In this document: one piece after another, positions 46,242 through 54,530 of the stretch
How positions within the stretch are numbered: the stretch's first letter is position 1
How the letters are laid out: the number at the start of each line of letters is the position of its first letter
Assembly: GCA_900317905.1 (NCBI GenBank)
Contig: ONIN01000001.1
Span: 62,001-126,000, forward strand
DNA: 64,000 nt
Origin: an uncultured Eubacteriales bacterium
GTDB taxonomy: Bacteria > Bacillota > Clostridia > Oscillospirales > Oscillospiraceae
Direction: 5' to 3'
Program-made: the position numbers and the translations under genes
Notes under the pieces: generated by a model
What the model saw: the letters and a program-made list of their open reading frames with translations, nothing else
Told to the model about the DNA's origin: nothing
Database searches by the model: none

Positions 46242-46994
46242 ATGACCATGGATTCACTGGCCTCCTTTGAGAAACGATTTCACCTAGGCACCAGCGAGTG
46301 CGACATCAACGGACAATGGATGCTGCGCTCCCTTCTGGAAATGGCCCAGAACACAGCCAATGAGCACAGCGCCGCACTGCATCTGTGGCATGATGATTTG
46401 ATCGAGCAGGATCTCTCATGGGTTTTGTTCAAGACCGATCTCTATGTGGATCGATACCCGCGCCTCGGAGAATGCGTCACGGTGCGAACCTTCACCAAGG
46501 GCGCCCGCTCCATGTTTTGTCCGAGATACTATCTGGTGACGGACGCGCGGGGTGCTTTGATCGCCCGCATTGGCTCGCTGCTGATGCTGATGGACCGCAC
46601 CACCCGAAAGGCGGTCTCACCGGCGGAACGGGGCATTGTGCTCCCTGATGCGGAGGAGGAAGTGCCGCCCGTGAAGATTTCCATGGGCGTCAAATCTCTC
46701 TCCGGCGAAGAGAAGCGTTTTCGGTATCAGCCCCAATACGCCGATATCGACATCAATGGTCATGTCAACAATGTGCGATACGCCGACTGGCTGTGCAATC
46801 GGCTCGGGATCGAGATCATGCGGCAGTATGAGATATCCTTCGCCGCCATTGACTACCGCCATGAGGTGGTGCCGGAGATCCCTATGGAAATGATCCTGAC
46901 GCGGAGCGATGACGCGTTTCAGTTTTCCGGAAACGCGGAGGACCGTCAGCTGTTCAGCATTTACGGACAGCTGCGAGCGCGGTCTGTGCATTGA
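46242..46994 (+). CDS. Acyl-ACP thioesterase family protein
   Basis: This 250-aa double hot-dog protein of the FatA/FatB-like family has an N-terminal half with TSECDINGQWMLRSLLEMAQNTA (split in two motifs around DINGQ), then SWVLFKTDLYVDRYPRLGE; a second half has YADIDINGHVNNVRYADWL, with the Asn/His of the catalytic site. It releases an acyl group from ACP. Start ATG 46242 or 46248 is possible; GAGG stands just upstream. Placed 93 nt after the ACP gene, the pair implies acyl-ACP chemistry within this locus. Confidence 0.87.
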   Translation: MTMDSLASFEKRFHLGTSECDINGQWMLRSLLEMAQNTANEHSAALHLWHDDLIEQDLSWVLFKTDLYVDRYPRLGECVTVRTFTKGARSMFCPRYYLVTDARGALIARIGSLLMLMDRTTRKAVSPAERGIVLPDAEEEVPPVKISMGVKSLSGEEKRFRYQPQYADIDINGHVNNVRYADWLCNRLGIEIMRQYEISFAAIDYRHEVVPEIPMEMILTRSDDAFQFSGNAEDRQLFSIYGQLRARSVH

Positions 46995-47082
46995 TTTCAG
47001 GCTACCGGATCGGTCGACTCTGGGAAGATCAGGTCAGATGCGGAGAATCCGCTTTTTCGAATACACCGCGGGAGAATGCTGG

Positions 47083-48873
47083 ATGGGAAGACAGGCTACC
47101 TGTATTATTATTTGTATCATACTCATAATGCTCGTGACCGGATGTGGCACCGCCGCGCCCGCGGCCGGGCAGCCGGATCCAAGTGATGTGCTGATGGAAC
47201 CGACAACTGCGCCGACTCCCGTCCAGCAGACGCCTGTGCCGACGCCGGTGGACCCGCTGCAGTTTACGGTGCTCCGGGAAGCGGGGGTGCAGGAAATGAA
47301 CCAAACGAATCTGGTCCCGGGGCGTTTTGCGGTGGACGATTTTGTCCTTGGCGGCATTCAGGTCGCCAACGGATCTGGTAACAACACCGTCAAAGAGAAT
47401 CGCCTCCGCTCCGGCTTCTGGCCTCTGGGTACCATCGAAGTCACCTGGGACCCCACGTCCGGGCTGCAATACCTGGTTGGCTATTTCGATGCGGAGTTCC
47501 GATTCCTGTCGGGAACCGAATTTGCCGCAGGGTCCCGAACCGTCAGCAGCAATGACGTCGGCGGCGCGAGCTATGTGGTGTTCGTGCTTGGATATGCAGA
47601 CGGCGGCGCCTTTGATCCGGAAAGCTTCCACATGCCCGCGGGCTGTTCCATCGTCTCGGATCTGAAGCTGAATACTTATCACGACCTGCCGAACAGCCAG
47701 GGTGTGCGCAACGCCATTGACCGCGCCATGCAGAGCGTGAATCTCTCTATCGTCACCCAGGCGGTCCTGCCGGGGCAGAAGGGGAATGTCGCCGCCGACA
47801 CCCGGGTGGATGGCGTCATGTATTCCTCGACCCGAAAGGAGTCGCTGTATGTTCCCAACGCGGTCTCCTTCGAGAGCTATCTGAGCGCCGCGAGCAATCC
47901 GAAGTCCTATCTCTATACCAGAGTTTCCGAACTGCGAAACAGCAGGACCTATTATGGTTCGGTGTGTTCGTCGTTTATCAGCTATAACTATGATCTGCCC
48001 TGCATTTACACGACCCACCAGCTGGGGCTGCTGGACGGATTGGTCTATCTGGAAGATCAGAGCATTGACAACATTCGTCTGGGAGATATGATCCTGAAGC
48101 GGGACTCCCACGTCTGTATGATCGTCGGGGTGGAGCGCACACCCGACGGCAGGATCGTGAATCTGATGGAGGCAGAGGCCCGCGCCCCGCAGGTACGAAT
48201 CCGTACCTATTCCTGCAGGGAATTCAACGACAACTGGCTGAATGCCGGTTACGATATCTATCGCTATACGAAGATCAACGAGGTTCAGCCGGCGGACACT
48301 TCCTGGGAGGAGCACTTCCATCTGAACGAAAACCTCTGTCCCAGGCGGGGCGATAAGGCCAACTGGCCCCTGGGAGAGACAGTGGAGATCGATGTGCTGG
48401 ACGCGGCGAACTATGATCGCGCCGTGCTTACCCGGAACGACGCCGTGGTTTCCGTTTCGGAGATCCCGGAGGATATGTGCCTTCGTTACGAAGATCTCGA
48501 AAGCGGATCCTATAAGGTGTTTTTGACCGGCCCCGAGGGGCAGAGCCGCCCGGCCAGCTTCCTCGTGGTGGATACCCAGATCGGCGCTGAGGTTCTGGAG
48601 GACGGCAATGTGAAGCTCACGTTCTCCTCCTCCAACGCAAGGCCGACCTGGTACGCCTGGTGCTACCCGGATACCAACAATGCCGGCGGCGTTCTTTCCA
48701 AGACCAGCCGGGACTATATGGCGGTGTCCCGCGCCTATGCCCTCACACCGGAGGAGCAGGCCGGCGGCTCCGTTCTCGCGAATCATGATGCTGGCACCTG
48801 GCTGCTGAAGGTGGAGTTCGAGACCGACTACGGTCAGATCTCCAGCGATTTCGTACAGGTTTCTGTCCCGTGA
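47083..48873 (+). CDS. Lipoprotein with NlpC/P60-like Cys/His domain
   Basis: This 596-aa exported protein has a lipoprotein signal (MGRQATC, a hydrophobic Ile/Leu core, lipobox VTGC with Cys21), then a Pro/Thr-rich linker (~22-50). The middle (~280-385) holds a possible papain-like site: Cys295 in YYGSVCSSFISY and His343 in RDSHVCMIVGV after LGDMILK, the layout of NlpC/P60 and YiiX-type hydrolases. The last ~190 residues look beta-rich. ATG 47083 follows GGGAG by 8 nt; the long upstream extension is rejected. It may cut peptidoglycan or remodel a wall-linked polymer. The N- and C-terminal parts are not recognised. Confidence 0.75.
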   Translation: MGRQATCIIICIILIMLVTGCGTAAPAAGQPDPSDVLMEPTTAPTPVQQTPVPTPVDPLQFTVLREAGVQEMNQTNLVPGRFAVDDFVLGGIQVANGSGNNTVKENRLRSGFWPLGTIEVTWDPTSGLQYLVGYFDAEFRFLSGTEFAAGSRTVSSNDVGGASYVVFVLGYADGGAFDPESFHMPAGCSIVSDLKLNTYHDLPNSQGVRNAIDRAMQSVNLSIVTQAVLPGQKGNVAADTRVDGVMYSSTRKESLYVPNAVSFESYLSAASNPKSYLYTRVSELRNSRTYYGSVCSSFISYNYDLPCIYTTHQLGLLDGLVYLEDQSIDNIRLGDMILKRDSHVCMIVGVERTPDGRIVNLMEAEARAPQVRIRTYSCREFNDNWLNAGYDIYRYTKINEVQPADTSWEEHFHLNENLCPRRGDKANWPLGETVEIDVLDAANYDRAVLTRNDAVVSVSEIPEDMCLRYEDLESGSYKVFLTGPEGQSRPASFLVVDTQIGAEVLEDGNVKLTFSSSNARPTWYAWCYPDTNNAGGVLSKTSRDYMAVSRAYALTPEEQAGGSVLANHDAGTWLLKVEFETDYGQISSDFVQVSVP

Positions 48874-48924
48874 CAGATGCATCTTGATTATGACCTAGAC
48901 GAAAGACTGTCAGGAGGATGAGGC

Positions 48925-50259
48925 GTGAATCAATCGATCGATTTTTTGAAAGCCATCGACGGTGTTTGGAATCATCCGGTTCCGAAGACCGTGATGGTCC
49001 GCGCCCGTCGAAGCCTGCTGGATTATCTGGCTGTGACCTGCGCCGGGGCGCGATTCCAGAGGGAAAAGCTGGATCGCTATTTTGCCTTTGCGGAGCCGGA
49101 GCCGGGCGCCTTCCGGGCCATCGGAACCGGGAAGGATCTGGTGCTGAAGGAAGCGGTCTTTCTGAACGGCCTGAACGGTCACGCATTGGACTTTGACGAT
49201 GGGACCAATTCGGGCATCATCCATCTGGGAAGCCCGATCTTCAGTCTTCTGATCCCGCTTTCTCAGCGCTATGGGATCGGGATCGATGCGATGCTGAAAG
49301 CCGCTATTGTGGGTTATGAGGCTTCTTATACCATGGCGGTATCCATTCAGCCGGGCCACAAGGCCATGGGCTACCACGCTACCGGCACCTGCGGAACTTT
49401 GGGAGCAACGCTTGCGGCAGCCTATCTGCTGGGCTTCTCGGAAGAGGAGCGGTTCCAGGCCTTTGCTTCCGCCTGTGTGGCAGCCAGCGGTATGCTGAAG
49501 GTGCTGGATGACGGCAGTGAACTGAAGCCCTACAATGTGGCAAAAACTTCGCTCCTGGCCCTTACGGCACTGCAGCTGGCCAAGAGCGGCTTCAAAGGTC
49601 ATGCAGACCCGCTGGGCGGCCGCGGCTTTTTGAAAATGATGACCGGAAGGGAAGATGTGGAACTCAAGCCGGTGCTGTTAGACGGCACCTACGCCATCAT
49701 GAAGTCCTACACGAAACCCTATGCCTCCTGCCGATATACCCACCCTGCGGTGGAGGCTGCGATCCATCTGCGCAGCAAGGTGAAGCCGGAGGATGTGGAA
49801 TCGATTTCGATCCGGACCTATGATCTCGCCGTCAGCGGCCATGACCATACGGAGATCCCCGGCAGCTACAGCGCGAAAATGAGCATCCCCTACGCCACGG
49901 CGGCGGGGCTGCTCTACGGAAAAGCGGGCCTGCAGGAGTTTTCCGAGGAAGCAGTGCAGGGCAACGCGATCCTGGAACTGACAAAAAAGATCCACGTTTC
50001 CGCCGATGCGGAGTTGAGCGCTGTGTTTCCTGGTGTCCAGGCGGCAGTGGTCACGATCCATACAAAGGACGGAGTTTTCACAGACCGTGTGGATTTCCCG
50101 AAGGGAGAGCCGGAAAACCCGCTGGATGACAGGGAATTCCGGGAACGCTATGACGGCCTGATGGAATACGCCGGGGTCTCGTCCGACGCAAGCGACGATG
50201 TGTTTCAAACGGTCTATCAAACGGATGCCCCGGTCGACGTCCTGGTACGGAAACTATAA
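48925..50259 (+). CDS. MmgE/PrpD family protein 2
   Basis: This 444-aa paralogue of the protein at 40.7 kb has NGHALDFDDGTN (active-site Asp region), YHATGTCGTLGATLAAAYLLG, YASCRYTHPAVEAA and PKGEPENPL. Family members dehydrate, decarboxylate or epimerise tri- and dicarboxylates. The GTG start at 48925 follows AGGAGG. It heads a run of acid-metabolism genes. The usual prpB, prpC and acn partners of the methylcitrate cycle are missing, so propionate breakdown is unlikely. Confidence 0.87.
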   Translation: MNQSIDFLKAIDGVWNHPVPKTVMVRARRSLLDYLAVTCAGARFQREKLDRYFAFAEPEPGAFRAIGTGKDLVLKEAVFLNGLNGHALDFDDGTNSGIIHLGSPIFSLLIPLSQRYGIGIDAMLKAAIVGYEASYTMAVSIQPGHKAMGYHATGTCGTLGATLAAAYLLGFSEEERFQAFASACVAASGMLKVLDDGSELKPYNVAKTSLLALTALQLAKSGFKGHADPLGGRGFLKMMTGREDVELKPVLLDGTYAIMKSYTKPYASCRYTHPAVEAAIHLRSKVKPEDVESISIRTYDLAVSGHDHTEIPGSYSAKMSIPYATAAGLLYGKAGLQEFSEEAVQGNAILELTKKIHVSADAELSAVFPGVQAAVVTIHTKDGVFTDRVDFPKGEPENPLDDREFRERYDGLMEYAGVSSDASDDVFQTVYQTDAPVDVLVRKL

Positions 50260-50273
50260 TGAGGAGCGATGGC

Positions 50274-51254
50274 ATGAACAACGTAAAACTGATTCTCGGG
50301 ACAATGACCTTCGGGGAATCTGTGTTTTCCCCGGATGTAGAGTCTTTTATCAACGCATTTCTGGATGCGGGTTATGACGAACTGGACACCGCCTATGTTT
50401 ATAACGAGGGCAATTGCGAGCGGCTGCTGGGTGAGGTGCTGCCGAATCTGGACCGCCCCTTCAAGATCGCCGGTAAGGTGAACCCCCGCATCACCGGTAA
50501 GCTGGACGCCGAAGCAGCCTACATGCAGGTCAACGAGAGCCTGGAGCGGATGCATCTGGAATGCGCGGACATCATGTTCCTTCATTTCCCGGATCCCGCC
50601 ACACCCGTGATTTCTGTTCTCGAGGCCATGGCGGATCTCCACGATCAGGGCAAATTCAAAGAGCTGGGCATTTCCAACTTCCCGGCGTGGATGGTCACCG
50701 ACGTGTGGCACATCTGCGACAAGCACGGCTGGGTGAAGCCCACGGTCTTTGAGGGCGTTTACAATCCACTGACCCGGCGGGCAGAGGCGGAGCTGAACGA
50801 CTGCCTGAACAACTTCGGCATGCGTTTCTACGCCTACAACCCCATGTGCGGCGGCCTTCTGACGGGCAAGTACGGCTCTTACACCGACGCGCCCACTGAC
50901 GGACGGTTTACCCATCGGCCCAACTATCAGGGACGCTACTGGAAGAAGAGTTTCTTCGACGCGGTGGATCTCATCAAGGCGGCGGCGGAAAAGCACGGCA
51001 TCACCAGCATTGAGGCCACCTATCGCTGGCTGGCCTATCATTCCATGCTGAACGGTGACCGGGGCGACGCGATCCTCATCGGCGCCTCCAAGCTGCATCA
51101 CCTTAAGCAGAACATGCAGACCATCCAGGCCGGCCCGCTGCCGGCGGATGTGGTTGAGGCCTTCGAGCAGGCCTGGACCATCACCAAGGGCGACAGCCCG
51201 GAGTATTTCACGCTCTACAAAGGCAAGGGCTCGGTTGGGGGCGAGAAGAAGTAA
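50274..51254 (+). CDS. Aldo/keto reductase (AKR7-like)
   Basis: This 326-aa NADPH-dependent TIM-barrel reductase has the catalytic tetrad visible as ELDTAYVYNEG (Asp, Tyr), AGKVNP (Lys) and MFLHFPDP (His). The C-terminal IEATYRWLAYHS and GDAILIGAS shape the cofactor site, as in aflatoxin-aldehyde/succinic-semialdehyde reductases. ATG 50274 follows GAGGAG; an in-frame ATG at 50259 overlaps the prior stop. In this run it may reduce an aldehyde made by the TPP decarboxylase that follows. Confidence 0.9.
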   Translation: MNNVKLILGTMTFGESVFSPDVESFINAFLDAGYDELDTAYVYNEGNCERLLGEVLPNLDRPFKIAGKVNPRITGKLDAEAAYMQVNESLERMHLECADIMFLHFPDPATPVISVLEAMADLHDQGKFKELGISNFPAWMVTDVWHICDKHGWVKPTVFEGVYNPLTRRAEAELNDCLNNFGMRFYAYNPMCGGLLTGKYGSYTDAPTDGRFTHRPNYQGRYWKKSFFDAVDLIKAAAEKHGITSIEATYRWLAYHSMLNGDRGDAILIGASKLHHLKQNMQTIQAGPLPADVVEAFEQAWTITKGDSPEYFTLYKGKGSVGGEKK

Positions 51255-52385
51255 ATGCTGGACCAGAAACGAGTATTTGAAACGCTGCGCAAAAACGGCG
51301 TGACCTATTTTACCGGTGTTCCGGACTCTTACCTGAACGGGTTTTGCAACTACGCGCTGGCAAACTGCGGCGACCGGAACGTGATCGCTGCTAATGAGGG
51401 CAACGCTGTGGGCATCGCGGCGGGACATTACTTTGCCACGAGAGAGATCCCGCTGGTCTATATGCAGAACAGCGGCATGGGCAACACCATCAACCCGCTG
51501 GCAAGTCTGGCTGACCGGGATGTTTACGCCGTCCCGATGCTGCTGCTGATCGGCTGGCGCGGCCAGGGCAACACGGAGCCCAACCATCCCCAGCACAAGC
51601 TCCAGGGGGAGATCACCCCGGGTCTGCTGGAAGTGATGCACATCCCCTATACCATTTTGGAGGATGATGATCGGAAATTCAGCGAGACGGTGGAGCAGGC
51701 AGTATCCTACTGCAAAGAGACCCGCGGCGTCTACGCGCTCATTGCCCCCAAGGGCGTCATGGCGGATCCCGACAAGCCCAACAACGTCGATGGCGTCTAT
51801 CCCATGAGCAGGGAAGAGGCCATCGAGGTGATCCTTGATCATATGCCTGGGGACACCGTTTACAGCGCCACCACCGGCCGAGCCACCAGAGAGCTGTTCT
51901 TCCTCAGGGAGAAGCGGGGCGAGACGAAGGCCCATGACTTCCTGAACGTGGGCTCCATGGGGCACGCTTCTTCGGTGGCACTGGGCATCGCACTCTCCAG
52001 ACCGGAGCGGCATGTTGTGGCACTGGACGGTGACTCTGCCGCCATGATGCACATGGGCGCCATGACCATGGTCAGCAAGGTGCAGGCGCCGAACTTCCTC
52101 CACGTGGTTTTGAACAACGGCGCCCATGAATCCGTAGGCGGCCAGCCCTCGGCGGGCCATCTTGTGGACTTCACCAAAGCGGCGGAGGCCTGCGGCTACG
52201 CGACCGTCGGTCACGCGGTTACCACGGAAGAAGAACTGATCGATGCCATAACGCAGTTGAAGGACTGCGGCAAGGCGGCATTCATCGACTGCCGGATCCA
52301 CAAGGGCCTGACCCGGAAGCTGCCGCCGATCATCTTCGATCACAGAGCGGCCATTGACGAACTGATCGACGATCTGAACGGATAA
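51255..52385 (+). CDS. Phosphonopyruvate-decarboxylase-like TPP enzyme
   Basis: This 376-aa protein joins the pyrimidine (N) and pyrophosphate (C) TPP domains in the order of AepY/Ppd and sulfopyruvate decarboxylase. Visible are FTGVPDSYLNGF, NEGNAVGIAAGHY (TPP Glu) and GDSAAMMHMGAM leading to VLNNGAHESVGGQPS (TPP-Mg site, GDS in place of GDG). Ppd turns 3-phosphonopyruvate into phosphonoacetaldehyde. No PEP mutase is in the window, so the true 2-oxo acid may differ, with sulfopyruvate or another 3-substituted pyruvate possible. It starts directly after the reductase stop. Confidence 0.85.
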   Translation: MLDQKRVFETLRKNGVTYFTGVPDSYLNGFCNYALANCGDRNVIAANEGNAVGIAAGHYFATREIPLVYMQNSGMGNTINPLASLADRDVYAVPMLLLIGWRGQGNTEPNHPQHKLQGEITPGLLEVMHIPYTILEDDDRKFSETVEQAVSYCKETRGVYALIAPKGVMADPDKPNNVDGVYPMSREEAIEVILDHMPGDTVYSATTGRATRELFFLREKRGETKAHDFLNVGSMGHASSVALGIALSRPERHVVALDGDSAAMMHMGAMTMVSKVQAPNFLHVVLNNGAHESVGGQPSAGHLVDFTKAAEACGYATVGHAVTTEEELIDAITQLKDCGKAAFIDCRIHKGLTRKLPPIIFDHRAAIDELIDDLNG

Positions 52386-52421
52386 TACATCGTCCGGCAC
52401 AGCCGGAGAAAGGATTTGAAC

Positions 52422-53324
52422 ATGAACAGCATGGAGCAAACCAGAGCATTTTTGAAATCTGTTGGCCTCCCCGGTGGGGACGCTTATGATCTGCCTACTT
52501 CTGAGAAACGTTTCAAAGACGGCGGTCAGTTCCGCTTTGAAGTCCCCGGCATTCAGGGACCCAAGGTCATGCGTGCGCTGCTGGAGGCCATGGACTCCTA
52601 CGGCCTGTATCTGCACCGTGTGACCCAGACCCAGGGCATCATGCGTCTGACGGACCAGGAGATCGGCAAGATGGTGGAACTGGCCCACGAGTGGAAGACG
52701 GATCTGATCCTCGCCATCGGCCCCCGCGCCACCACGGACACCTCCGCCTCCGTCCACACGGAAGAGGGCGTCCGCATGGGCTACCGTCTCCGCGGCCAGG
52801 AGCAGATCGTCCGCGCCATCGAGGATGTGAAGCGCGCCGCCCGTCTGGGCGCCAGAGGGTTTCTGGTCTATGACGAGGGCTGCCTCTGGATCCTGAACGA
52901 GATGCGCAAGGCCGGCGAGATCCCGGCAGACTGCCACTTCAAGGTTTCTGCCCACGCGGGTCACGGCAATCCCTGCTCCGCCAAGCTTTTGGAGACCATC
53001 GGCGCCGACTCCATCAACCCGGTGCGCGATATCCAGCTCCAGATGCTGGCTGCCATGCGTCAGGCGGTGGATTGCCCCATCGACATCCACACGGAAAACC
53101 CGAAATCCACCGGCGGCTTCATCCGTCACTATGAGGTGCCGGAGATGATCCGCATCGCTGCCCCGATCTATCTGAAGACCGGAGGCTCCGTGGCTGCCAC
53201 CCACTCCTGGGACAGCACCGAGGACGACGCGAGAAAGCGCGCCAAGCAGTGCAGTCTGGTCAAGCGGATGATCGACGAGTATTATCCTGAGGCTGTCTGG
53301 AGCCCGAAAGGAAGTCTGATCTGA
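52422..53324 (+). CDS. Unassigned TIM-barrel-like protein (possibly U32-peptidase-like)
   Basis: This 300-aa soluble protein is not firmly recognised. Alternating beta/alpha pattern and phrases such as LILAIGPRATTDTSASV, GARGFLVYDEG, FKVSAHAGHGNPCSA, PIDIHTENPKSTGGF and PIYLKTGGSVA suggest a TIM barrel binding a phosphate or carboxylate and perhaps a metal (His/Glu in HAGHG and HTEN). A weak likeness to U32-type proteins is recalled, not shown. ATG 52422 has AAAGGA 7 nt upstream. It overlaps the start of the lyase gene by 1 nt, which ties the two functionally. Confidence 0.7.
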   Translation: MNSMEQTRAFLKSVGLPGGDAYDLPTSEKRFKDGGQFRFEVPGIQGPKVMRALLEAMDSYGLYLHRVTQTQGIMRLTDQEIGKMVELAHEWKTDLILAIGPRATTDTSASVHTEEGVRMGYRLRGQEQIVRAIEDVKRAARLGARGFLVYDEGCLWILNEMRKAGEIPADCHFKVSAHAGHGNPCSAKLLETIGADSINPVRDIQLQMLAAMRQAVDCPIDIHTENPKSTGGFIRHYEVPEMIRIAAPIYLKTGGSVAATHSWDSTEDDARKRAKQCSLVKRMIDEYYPEAVWSPKGSLI

Positions 53325-54469
53325 TGCGGCACCATATGTACAATCCGGACTTCAAGTTCGTTGTGGAGCCGGAGCATTTTGATAAATACACGGAGCGCGA
53401 GCTGCTCCAGTACTGCCTGGGCGCCACGATGTATATGCCCGGGTATAAGGATTTTACACCAAAGATCCTGGAGCATGCCATGCCGGGTCTGACCACCATG
53501 GTGCTCTGCTTCGAGGATGCCTGCCCGGAGAATCGCGTGCCCGAAGCAATGGAGAATGTCCACCATCTGCTCTCTACGGTCACTGAGGCTGTGGACAGCG
53601 GCAGACTGGATCCGGATCATGTGCCGCTGATTTTCGTCCGCATCCGGAATTTGGAGCAGTTCAAAGCCTTCGGCGAGAAGCTGACCAAGCAGGAGGTACG
53701 TTCCCTCTGCGGCGTCAACTTTCCCAAGTTCAATGCAGAGAACGGCTATGAGTATTATGCCTACCTGAAGGATCTGAACGATCGTTTCGGAGAGATTCTA
53801 TATGGTATGCCGATCATCGAGGACCCGGAGGTTGCCTATAAGGAGAGCCGGCTGCAGCAGCTGATCGGCATTAAGAAGATCCTGGACAAGTATCACGATC
53901 TGGTTTTGCAGGTGCGTGTGGGCGGCACGGATTTCAGCAGCGTGTTTGGCGTGCGCCGCGGCGTGGATTACAGCCTTTACGATATCATGACGGTCCGTGA
54001 GTGCCTCAGTGATATCATCAACATCTGCGGCCGCAACAACGACTATGTGATCTCCGGGCCGGTGTGGGAGTATTTCCGTGCTCCCAAAGAGCTGATGTTT
54101 GAGGAACTGCCCCACCACGGGATCGAAGATTACCTGATGCGTCGTCAGCCTCTGGTGAACAACGAGATCGACGGTCTGCTGCGGGAACTGATCCTCGACA
54201 AGGCCAACGGATTTGTGGGCAGAACGGTGATTCATCCCACCCACGTCAAGTTCGTCAACGCGCTGATGGCGGTGACCAAAGAGGAGTATGACGACGCCTG
54301 CCAGATCCTCGGCACCAACGGCGGCGTGGTCAAGGGCTCCGGCGGGAACAAGATGAACGAGATCCGGCCCCACACCAACTGGGCGAAGAAGATTTACAAT
54401 CGCGCCCGTGCCTTCGGCGTGATCAAAAACGAGAGCGGCTATGTGAAGCTCTTTGCCGTAAATGAGTAA
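53324..54469 (+). CDS. HpcH/HpaI (CitE-like) C-C bond lyase
   Basis: This 381-aa TIM-barrel protein of the malyl/citramalyl lyase superfamily has LGATMYMPGY near residue 35, MVLCFEDACPEN (acidic metal ligands), LIFVRIRN (substrate Arg) and a late GRTVIHPTHV segment, the IHP motif typical of CitE-like lyases. The opening LGATMYMPG resembles C-C lyases found with tellurite-resistance (ter) biosynthetic modules. It would cleave or form a C-C bond in a hydroxy-acid. It is coupled to the preceding gene (TGATG overlap). Confidence 0.82.
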   Translation: MRHHMYNPDFKFVVEPEHFDKYTERELLQYCLGATMYMPGYKDFTPKILEHAMPGLTTMVLCFEDACPENRVPEAMENVHHLLSTVTEAVDSGRLDPDHVPLIFVRIRNLEQFKAFGEKLTKQEVRSLCGVNFPKFNAENGYEYYAYLKDLNDRFGEILYGMPIIEDPEVAYKESRLQQLIGIKKILDKYHDLVLQVRVGGTDFSSVFGVRRGVDYSLYDIMTVRECLSDIINICGRNNDYVISGPVWEYFRAPKELMFEELPHHGIEDYLMRRQPLVNNEIDGLLRELILDKANGFVGRTVIHPTHVKFVNALMAVTKEEYDDACQILGTNGGVVKGSGGNKMNEIRPHTNWAKKIYNRARAFGVIKNESGYVKLFAVNE

Positions 54470-54477
54470 ACGATGAA

Positions 54478-54509
54478 TTGACTGCCTGTTCCTTCGAGCA
54501 GGCAGTCAA
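54478..54509 (+). other. Intercistronic hairpin
   Basis: An 11-bp perfect stem (ttgactgcctg / caggcagtcaa) with a 10-nt loop lies in the 61-nt gap between the lyase and the dehydratase beta gene. No T run follows, so it is more likely an mRNA processing or stability element than a terminator. Confidence 0.55.
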
Positions 54510-54530
54510 ATCGAATGAAGAGGGTTTGAA

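Noticed and set aside
48925-50259. Methylcitrate cycle for propionate breakdown
   Set aside because: Only PrpD-like proteins are present; PrpB, PrpC and aconitase partners are absent from the window.
50217-53204. 995-codon open frame on the minus strand opposite the acid module
   Set aside because: It is antisense to the reductase, TPP enzyme and TIM-barrel genes, all with family motifs and ribosome sites. No family features appear in the minus-strand reading.
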